The notes below the pieces were generated by a model. That model was not told the origin of the DNA, searched no databases, and saw only the letters and a list, made by a program, of their open reading frames with translations. A program made the translations under genes and the position numbers. From Gerris lacustris (taxonomy: Eukaryota > Arthropoda > Insecta > Hemiptera > Gerridae), in assembly GCA_951217055.1 (NCBI GenBank), contig OX578280.1, positions 38,205,628 to 38,269,627 of the forward strand: a DNA stretch of 64,000 bases, in the 5' to 3' direction. Numbering within the stretch: position 1 is the first letter of the stretch; each line of letters starts with the position of its first letter. Of this stretch, positions 55,211-64,000 are shown piece after piece.

Positions 55211-58200
55211 ATGGACATTTACTACTCATTAAAACCTACAATAACACCTCTTTTTCACTTCTTCTTGTTTTTATTTACTCTAAAGTCGTTTAAGAGAAAA
55301 TAGTTTTGGCAAGAGTATTAACTATGTCAGAGGCAATATACAGGGGGCAAGTAACTAGGTGCATTACAGGGCGTTGGAAAGTTACGGAAGTAGAGCTATT
55401 TTTTATTCACAGTATATTTATTGTGGTCCCTTTTAACCCGAAAACCAAAAAATACGGATACCATTTTTTATAGCGGATATCGTATTTTGACTTAATAAAT
55501 AATGTCTCTAGATGATCACAAAAAATTGTCCAATACTTTATCACAAATTAGTACTTAAAAACGTTATTATTTAAACCAATACAGGAGAATAATTTAACCA
55601 ATACAGTTAAATAATTTCAAGATAAATTATTTAAAAATGCTTCAGGCAATGAGAAAACACGCGATCTTTTTCAAAAGGTACCAGCTAGCGAGACTAGCAA
55701 AAAATAAATAAAATAACTATACTCCATTATATTGAAAACAAAAAGAATTATTCTTACATCAATCTAAGTTGTCCGTTGTCAACATCAATTCCGTGTCTTT
55801 CGTCGTTAGAACAGTTAATGAAATTGTTTGATAAATTTACGATTTGGAATGCTGAGGGGGAAGGGACGTGCCTTTTGCCTTGTGCTTTAGTGCACTAAAT
55901 CTATTCTACAACCTAGTCCCGGGGGGAAACAAGGTCTTGTCCTCAACCCTCACAGTCCTTTTGTCTTAAATTTTCTTTAATCTATAGTCAACTTAATGCA
56001 AACAAACTATAAATGACGTAAAATTACAAATACATATATCATTTACAAAGTTTAATCAGTTTATATTAAACACATTCCTTTTAAACAATTATACTCCCAA
56101 TATTACCATAAAAAATAAGTCTGACACAACGTTTTGGTCCTTTGACTGTAAATCATTATATTCTTTAGGTTCTGGGTAAGGCGAAGGGATCAGATACTTT
56201 ACACATCTATTCAATGTCATTATTGTTATAAGACATTTTTCCCTTCAAGGAAATCTAACTATAAATGCTTGGACCATAGTTTTAGCTCTTTATCCTACAT
56301 TGATAAACGATATTATTAAGTGTATTCGAGTGTATTACGCACTACGATAGCATAAGGTTTATAACTTAATTTCCTGCCACATCTCTAAAATTAAAAAAAA
56401 AAAAAATCTCCTATTTCCCAAGACATAATGATTAGCATTAATAGGAACTAAATATGTCTAATTCTAACACAGGATAAAATCTATCTTTTTAAAAATATTC
56501 GTATTTCTATCTGCTTTATATTTTTAACTTGGTGAGGTTATGCATTTAGAGAGCTTTCATCAACATTAGATTATAAAAAAGACAACTAAGTATTTCTTTA
56601 AACCAACAAGAGAAAATCCTGTAAATTTTATAAAATATGGTCCCTTTGACTCTTAGTCTACTAGGGAAATTTAACAGTTACTCTTGCACTCTGTAAAATA
56701 AACAACTAACAAATTCAAATCGAAGGAGATAACTGTTTCGGTTTTCCTGTGTATAAAAAGTTGTGGCTTGTACTCTTGTTGCTTCCGTGGGTAGTTGGGT
56801 TGAAACCCAACTATTGAATGCAAGGATTGAAACAGGAGAAAATGAATGGGGATTAAATCGTTTATTCAGGAAAAATCATTTTGTCTCAGAAAATGGAAAA
56901 TCATTTACCTCTTATTTACTGTGAGCAAGGATTTTATACATGAAAACCTGTTAAGATTTATCATAATTAATATTCTAAGGATAGAATCATCTACTAGCTA
57001 TGATCTATTGTTCAAGCGATTTAAGACCGGAGAAGAATAGAAGATTGAAGATCACATAATCCACGACTCATGCATGATTGATCCATTGAAGTTTGTCAAT
57101 TAATATTCAGGTCTCTCTTCCCTTTTCTCCATTCTGGAATCGTCAAATGCTTATACCAAGGAGACCTTGCCTTTCTATACAGGTTCGTATTACAAAGCCG
57201 AATGGAAAGGAACGCCGCGGAACACAACATTGAAATGAGATATAGCCCTTATCTGAGAATCTTAATGTTCATTTCATTCATTTTTAACTGTAAAAGTTTC
57301 TTCGAATATATCTCAATAGATTCTGAGGTTTTCCTCTTGATATTCTACAGATTTAAACAAAAATGAAAATGTAAAGAATGTGGAGATCAATTTGAAACCT
57401 AATCCTTAAAAAATTAGTATGGTAAAATAATCTTATAATTATAAACGTAACTATCAATTGATTTCAGAATTACTTGACTTTAGATTACATAGACTAACTT
57501 AAGACTACTTAGATTATGTATACCAGAAAAAACTTATATACTTTTTTTCTAAAATTTTCAATCACACTAATCCAAAAACTGAAAGAGATTGACGCAATCA
57601 AAAAAAGACAAAAGCAAGGGATTGGACAGTGTTTTAGGCATCAACATATCCGGATCAAAAAGGATTACAAATGCTACCCACGGTTATTTTTCGGATAAAA
57701 AAGAAATGTAGAGAGGCGGTTGAAAACTGTAGCAGAGTATTAACAAGAGTTCGGAGCATGTGAAGAGATCAGAAATCAGTAATCAAGCGAAGAACATCGT
57801 AATAAATTGTGGGATTTGAAAGACTAGGCCTTACAAAGACCTCCTCCATACTTGACATACGATTACAACAAAAAAACCTACCATCAAACACATGTCAACT
57901 CACACGAATATTATATTCTTAAGCTGGAATATGTGTATAAATTCATAAATATTTATTTAAAAATCCAGTAATAATTAATAATAACATATTTCGTCTCTGC
58001 CGATTCGTTAATAATGAATATAAATTGAAATTAAATGTTATAATATAAAGGTAACGACATTTATTTTTTTTAATTAATTAAATAATAATGGCATAAGTAT
58101 ATTATTTATAACAAATTTCGAATTAATAGGAATACAAAATGCTATGTTCGGATGAACTTCAGACGACTTTTTAATTAATACAAAAAAATAGTAACAAAAT

Positions 58201-58529
58201 CAGTGTCTCTGTGTAACACCAAAGTGATTAGAGATTCATTTTAGAGATTGTGGGCAGAACCAATTCATATTTACCATTAACTTTTGACATCATTATTATT
58301 TTATTTGCTTTAATAAAAATGTAAATCGAGGTTTTTTGTAGAAAATGTTTTTCCCAGCATAAAACTTGAAGTACATACAACAATAATAAACCAAACGGCC
58401 TAAATTATTTCCCCAAGGAAGTAGCTTATCACGAAGCTCCAACTGGATATTTTATATTTATACTACCTGGATACTCTTGCTTCGCTGCGGAGTGTGTTAT
58501 TTTTAATTGGATGGATTTATAAACCGGTA
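55211..58529. other. AT-rich DNA, nothing recognised
   Basis: Short palindrome GTTGGGTTGAAACCCAAC at about 56796. A GC-richer patch at 55850-55960 has no frame. Frames at 56846-57040 and 57516-57698 have no domain. Confidence 0.35.
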
Positions 58530-58755
58530 CTTCTTTAGATTGTTACTCCCCTATGTTGTTTTAGAATAAAAATGACTTTGACTGAGTACCTATTAAGGAA
58601 AAGGGATGTTTAGCCAATGTAATTTGGGAGAAAGGAATATCCCACTTCCGTTTAGATAAGGGGAGCAACAGTCTAAAGAAGAATATTCCGTAAACCTTCT
58701 TTAGATTGTTACTCCCCTCTGTTTTTTTTTGTTAGGGGAGTAATAATCTAAAGAA
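58530..58755. mobile_element. Two-part MITE, copy 2
   Basis: Part one (58530-58682) from CTTCTTTAGATTGTTACTCC to GGGGAGCAACAGTCTAAAGA-AG; link AATATTCCGTAAAC; part two (58696-58755) from CTTCTTTAGATTGTTACTCC to AGGGGAGTAATAATCTAAAG-AA. The ends are better preserved than in copy 1. Confidence 0.88.
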
Positions 58756-59789
58756 ACTTTTAAATTATATTCCTAATCGAGAATATCTAGATTCTATCCC
58801 TCCCCTAATTTCTATACCCCCTCCCCCTTGATAATATAATTTGCAAAAATAATTCAGTCTACCTACTGATGAAAAATTCTTAAAAGTTAACTTTGCGGGA
58901 AAAGCAGCGGTATTTCCCTTCTGTATAGTATCTTTTAGTATTTTCTCATTCCTGAGTTAAAATTTGAATTATCTTTGATTAATATATTATATGTTTACAT
59001 CCAAAATAGGAGCCCTTTGTCAATTATTAACTTTTTAACTTTAGAAGATCGGTCAAATCCCCTTCTTTTCTTACTTTTCGTTGTTCCCCTTAGGAATAAA
59101 ATTTTGTAGAATCCCTATTTGCAGATATCAATATAATTTAGTAATTATTATACATACTATGTACACACGAAAATTTTATTTTAGCTTTTAATGAAGTGGT
59201 GATAATTATGGTATAAAGGTTTTTGGCATGGTAAGGTGTGATATGTAAAAAATTGTCATCTCGGGGATTTATAAACAATTTAAATAATATATGTTTAAAA
59301 AAATAATCTGACATTGATTGAACAGTTCTTCCTACATAAATTTCCACAGAACATAGATTATTGTCTGTAGCTTCTTCTGCAATTTTGGTTAAATACATTT
59401 TTTATAAAAAGTCAAATTTGAATTTTGAAATCTATTTAGAAGCCCCATTCTCCTCCCCATATGAAGCTAGCAAAAAGTTTTATAGCCTTATAACACCCGC
59501 CGAATTGAGCTTAACATTGTACCCAAAAACAAACAAACTCAGTTCAGCCGTTTGGACGTGATTGACGCACAGACAAACAGACACACAATTTTCCAAACTT
59601 AAAGTCGTTAACAAGACTACTCATTTAGTGTAAATATAAATACAAAATTTGAGCCCAATCGGATAAATTTACAGACACCGCGCCAATCTTATATATATTT
59701 AAGATTAAGATTAGGATTAATATTGTATTATTGAATCACTTTTACTGACATCTTTTTTCATCTGACCCACTAATGATAATACAATTATG
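58756..59789. other. Unassigned DNA with a dispersed-repeat tail
   Basis: About 59435-59680 contains CCCGCCGAATTGAGCTTAAC, CAGTTCAGCCGTTTGGACGT, a CACAGACAAACAGACACACA run and GAGCCCAATCGGATAAA, the usual style of insect repeat tails. The frames at 59138-59398 and 59361-59561 are read-through. Confidence 0.45.
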
Positions 59790-59890
59790 ATAAGAGTGGT
59801 GTTTCTTTAGTCCTATAAATTCTGAGACAAAGGAACACCTCTATTCTGATTATAGAAGTGTTAATATCCCTTTGTCTTAATAGTTAACCC
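59790..59890 (-). repeat. Fragment of the two-part MITE
   Basis: ATCCCTTTGTCTTAATAGTTA (about 59868) is the reverse complement of TAACTATTAAGACAAAGGGA-T in the MITE at 49107. GAGACAAAGGAACACCTCTA corresponds to its GGACAAAGGAATGTCACACT part in the opposite direction, so this is a small rearranged piece. Confidence 0.5.
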
Positions 59891-62707
59891 TTTTATTCCA
59901 ACATTACCCGCAAGAGCGTCAGTATATATTTATAAATATATATTTTTTTTAACTATTAACTTTATCGAAAAAACAACTAAGTGCCTGACATTCTTAGATT
60001 GTAAAAGAAATGAAAAATTGAAAAAAGAAAAAAAATCAAAACCAGAGGAAAAAAAATGTTTGCATTTGTATCTGTGTTATTATCAATTAAAATTTATTTA
60101 TTTAGTATACATCGCGAGTATAATAACACGATAATAAATTATAATAACATAGCTCTCAAACAATTGTTCTTAAGCAGTTGAATGCATTCGTTAAACTTTG
60201 GATGTTAGTCCAGAAGGATTTGGAGTAATATTTGAATAACTAACTTATCAAGGGACAAACTAAGATCAACTTGATTTTCGATGTACTAACTAATTTTGTA
60301 TTCAGAATCACGAAAATCACACTGTCCACAATAATGAGCGGGACATGGGACATGACCGCTATTTTATTTATTTTTTATTTTTATATTTTTTTTAAAATGC
60401 CTATTGCCAAGTAATGTCCTACAGACGAAGTTAGCCGACCACGTATTCTTAAAAGGCACTAAAAGATTAAATGCTACATAAAATTCTAGCTTGATGTTAG
60501 TCAGACACTTTTTTTCACGCTATCTCCTGGACTATAGGAATATTTTCTAATTAAGGAAAATTCATTTAAAAGAAAGTATTAATATACAAAACAATAAGGA
60601 AATCTGTATGAATCCAACAATAATCAAGCTTTATAAATCCGTACTCAAAAGGAGTGTAAATAAACAAGATCTAAAATACAACAAGGAAATTGTTTATTCA
60701 TAATAAACATCATACAACCAGAAATTATTTATTTACCAGCATAATATTTTAAATGTAACCTCGAATTACATTTTGTAAATCTTTCTTTGAAAAGTAACAG
60801 TCTTAAAAAATAAAATTTAGAAAGGTAATGTTTCATTTTATCCCAAATGTTTGTTGTAAGAGTTAGCTCACGTGTTAAAAATAAAATTTGTAAAAGGGTC
60901 AGAAAAGGGGTGGAAGGAAAGATAGAGGGTTGGAAACGCCCGAACAGAACCGGAAAGGAAAAGGGTGTTTCAGAGATGAGAACTTAGGACCGCTTCCTGG
61001 CCTACCTTAGGGAAGAGAGACCGAAGGGAAATGACATGGACGGGGTTTTCAGGATGTACAAGGGGAAATAGAAACTTTACGAATACCTTGCTCTGTGCAA
61101 ATCAGTAGAATTAGCAGTTGAACTGGGAAACTAAAGTTCTAATCAAAAAGGTTAATTTCAGATCAACAGAACTCCTTCATAAATTTATAAAAACTGATGT
61201 TACGACTCAGGACTTAAAATCCCTTTGTTTTATGTACCATTCCTCAATAATACAATACATTAAATAAATTTAAGAAAACAATGCCCGAAATGGTGTCCCA
61301 TAAATAACGCCAGCTTTAAAAATGCAATGTGTGTTAGAAACATAGTCAGTAAAAAGCATATATTTTCTACCTCCAGTCTTCATATTTAGTAACGAAAAAC
61401 ATACATAGCATATGTCCTGATAACATAGTCTATATTCAGAACAAAAATAAATCTTAATTTGCGGGAGGTAGGGATAAAAATGCGAATTTTAAAGATAAAG
61501 ATTTATCACATCACAGGTGTTATAGCTATTCAAACTAATTCTTAAATTCGGCATTATACCTATTTACTTAATTAAATCAAATATAATTACATTGATATTA
61601 CGACAAATTTTATGACAAAGTTTAATCGTTTCTATATGAAACCTAATTCTTAACATCCCACCAGGATGAAATTTGTAGCAGTAAAAATGCCGAGATTTAT
61701 TTATGGAAGCGGACTTAGAAGAACTATTTAAGATTAATATAAATAATTCCCTGGCATCAGAAACCAAGCGATCTAAACAGAAGTTAAGTTTAGTCGAATG
61801 AAAATATTTGCAGTCTAGGTAGGCATAAATAGATAAAATAAAACGAGGTGTAATATAAAAGCCCTATACATTCTAAAATCTGTTAATTCAAACACAAGAA
61901 TACAATATTATCTTCTGCCTGAATCGAGAGGCTATATACTTTATGGATTGGAACAGGATAATATATCAATTTATTTGGTTCATATATGTTTAATAAAATG
62001 GGGAGAATAAGAATAGAATATGTATTCAACCGATTGCATATGAAAGCAATATTTTATAAAAAAAAATAAAAAAATAAATAAATAAATAAAATACAATTTT
62101 TAAATAGACATTAGTTCACATAAAACTGGAAGAGGATAAAAAAAACCATGTAAAGAGTATTGATCTTGAAAAGCAATATTGACTCCGCAATGTTAAAAAT
62201 CTCTTGAACCGATTCATTATTCTTTTTAAGTAATTATTAAAAGAATACAAAAAATTTTCAGTCAGAATTAGTAGTGAAATGACGTTTTTTGCTGTAAGTT
62301 TTATTTTTATAATAGTGAATTCTAACCACAGATTAAATTAAAACATGTGCCAAATTTCCATAATCTAGAATCTAGCCGAAGAAATTAAAAAATTTGTATT
62401 CATGTGTACCACAGAGTGCTTCCTTTAAGATAATCTAGATTGTTCGTGAAGAGAATTAAATTGGATTATTGACTATAAATGAGCCTGAATAAAATGTTGG
62501 CAGAAGTCTTTACTTATTCTAACGTGCTGTATTCGAAGCAAATCAGGTATAAAGATGTCCTATAAACCTCACCTATGATTTTAAGATAGCCTTGATTATT
62601 TATTCAGGAGTATTTTTATTGTGAAGATTCGCTTAAAAAGGCGGCCAGATAAATTGAACATCACTTCCTCTTATAGGTATAGACACTTTATTTAAATCCT
62701 TGAATCT
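59891..62707. other. AT-rich DNA with a purine-rich patch
   Basis: 60895-61075 is strongly purine-rich on plus (GTCAGAAAAGGGGTGGAAGG, GGAAAGGAAAAGGG) with little pyrimidine for some 100 bp. No gene; the minus frame at 61564-61767 has no domain. Confidence 0.4.
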
Positions 62708-62912
62708 CCTCTAAAGTAACTTTATTGTATAAAGCCAGCTTTCATTCACTTATTTTCATCTTCAGTGCGCCGGTGAGACAGACAAATCGAAATGCTTAAG
62801 AGAAAGAATCAGTGTAAGAGTCGAGACACAGTTTGAAAACTGACTCAATCGAGACTGAAGATGATCACTAGTGGTTGATATCCGGCTTTGTAAAATAAAG
62901 TTACTTTAGAGG
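62708..62912. repeat. Foldback element, about 205 bp
   Basis: CCTCTAAAGTAACTTTATT (62708) returns as AATAAAGTTACTTTAGAGG (to 62912). The inner parts are matched too: AAAGCCAG ... CACTTATTTTCATCTTCAGT against ACTGAAGATGATCACTAGTG ... CCGGCTTT. Non-coding. Confidence 0.85.
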
Positions 62913-63060
62913 CAATAATAGATTGAAAGAAGGTTTAACAAATGATTCTGTTTTATGTGTCATTTTTTTTTATCAGATGTAAAATATTAGTATTAGGTGG
63001 ATTTTTATAAATCCTAAACCCAGAAAAAAGGTTCATCCCAAGATTGGAAGTAATTTATGG
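62913..63060. other. Spacer between two foldbacks
   Basis: Short AT-rich spacer, nothing recognised. Confidence 0.3.
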
Positions 63061-63493
63061 GAGGCTGAAGGGTTTATTTGGAATGAAAATCCTTCGAGTG
63101 ATATATATTTTTTTATTGCATCAGAGCTTTCGCCCAAGGAACCTGAGCTTCTTCAGTGATCAGAAATTTAAAAAAAATGTCCGCTGAAACAAAATAGTAG
63201 TCAAAGCAAAATTGCACGAAATGTGGGATTATTTAAAAGATAATAAATAACTTGTATAGACACAGGTAGATATCTTAGCAGATATCTTTAACACTTAAAT
63301 AATAAAATAGGTAACATAACAATAAGGATTGCACATAATGTCTTAGAGAGTGTGAAGTGAATGATTTTGTTTGAGCGGACATTTTTTAAAATGTCTGATC
63401 ACTGAAGAAGCTCAGGTTCCCTGGACGAAAGCTCTGAAGCAATAAAAATATGTATCACTCGAAGGACTTACATTCCAAATAAACCCTCCAGCC
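63061..63493. repeat. Foldback element, arms about 130-140 bp
   Basis: Left arm 63061-63200 and right arm about 63363-63493 are inverted: GGGTTTATTTGGAATG, CCTTCGAGTGATA, AGAGCTTTCGCCCAAGGAAC, CTGAGCTTCTTCAGTGATCA and TGTCCGCTGAAACAAAAT each have their reverse complement on the other side, with few changes. The loop is about 160 bp and non-coding. Confidence 0.9.
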
Positions 63494-64000
63494 TACTTTA
63501 ATATTCTACAAGTCCAAAACTTAAATCTCTTCTATGTAATATATTAGTGTTCTCGGATCAAAAGTGTTCCTCGGTTATTGTTCTTATTTTCTAGCACTAC
63601 ACTTCTAGTATAAATTAGATAAGTTCTTTCATCTATAAGTAATTAATATTATGATTTGAAAAACAAATATAAATGAAGTTTAATTTAAACCACCTTAAAT
63701 ATTGCAATTTTTAAGTTTAAATAACCTATATTTAATCCCAATATACATATTAAGAAGTAAATTAATTTTTCTACTTTTCCAACCAAGCTTCCATTTCTAA
63801 AACAATAATAATGAAAACATGACTATGAATAAACCCCAATCTGTCAACATCACCTTTAGAGATAAAATACATAGTGCATAACTTTATTTAATTAAAAAGT
63901 GGGTCAACAACCATTTTTTAATCTCACAAAAAGAAGAGATAAAGTTAAAAGAAGTTAAGTTAAGATAAAAAAAAAAAAAAAAAAAAAAAATGGTAACACC
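63494..64000. other. AT-rich DNA ending in a poly-A run
   Basis: Poly-A of about 24 at 63967-63990 close to the window edge. No gene. Confidence 0.4.

Overview
This window is eukaryotic, AT-rich, almost gene-free DNA packed with transposable elements. The Ty3/gypsy, Ty1/copia, hAT and miniature inverted-repeat content, the CA/TG and TA microsatellites and one recognisable host exon all point to an arthropod, most likely an insect; I cannot name the species. The only host coding sequence I can defend is one 126-bp exon on the minus strand at 1589-1714. It encodes part of the Shank/ProSAP N-terminal (SPN) domain of the postsynaptic scaffold Shank (Prosap in flies). Because it is on the minus strand and phase 0 at both ends, everything at higher coordinates is upstream of it. 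I recognise no upstream Shank exon, so most of the remaining 62 kb is best read as one very large, repeat-filled intron or 5' region of that gene.

Region by region. 0-6 kb: two tandem copies of a 280-bp inverted-terminal repeat (652-1253), the Shank exon, a near-perfect 125-bp-arm inverted repeat just upstream of it (2085-2535), a dispersed-repeat copy, and a tRNA-like Pol III unit (5187-5262). 6-15 kb: a 392-bp MITE, then a nest in which an outer terminal-inverted-repeat element (7530-14261) contains a complete Ty3/gypsy element (7576-12560, identical 193-bp LTRs, one intact 1492-codon gag-pol frame on the minus strand) and a second DNA element (12574-13710). 15-23 kb: diverged repeats, two foldbacks, and an internally deleted copia element (20422-21689) with identical 185-bp LTRs, primer-binding site, polypurine tract and a perfect 5-bp target duplication, but only the last part of pol; it lies between two identical 137-bp direct repeats.

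23-29 kb: a four-copy 155-bp tandem array; a foldback split by a 1529-bp non-autonomous hAT (perfect 8-bp target duplication) that still holds the C-terminal dimerisation region of its transposase; a MITE; and a 1.2-kb inverted-terminal-repeat element carrying a 5S-rRNA-like stretch. 33-47 kb: interspersed copies of two families. One (called S here) has ACTTTCTCATAT-type ends and a tRNA-like B box. The other (called P) carries the remnant of one short reading frame in all three copies. This stretch also holds an 850-bp foldback at 39.2-40.1 kb and a compound (TA)n(TG)n microsatellite. 47-64 kb: two copies of a two-part MITE, a degenerate tandem array, two CpG-bearing islands of unknown nature, the third P copy, and two foldbacks at 62.7 and 63.1 kb.

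The window's story is therefore mobile-element biology: an apparently intact gypsy, a recently mobilised copia deletion derivative that must rely on proteins from elsewhere, and many non-autonomous DNA elements, all layered into what looks like the non-coding part of a neuronal scaffold gene. All boundaries were read by eye; identities are impressions from reading the two copies, not computed alignments.
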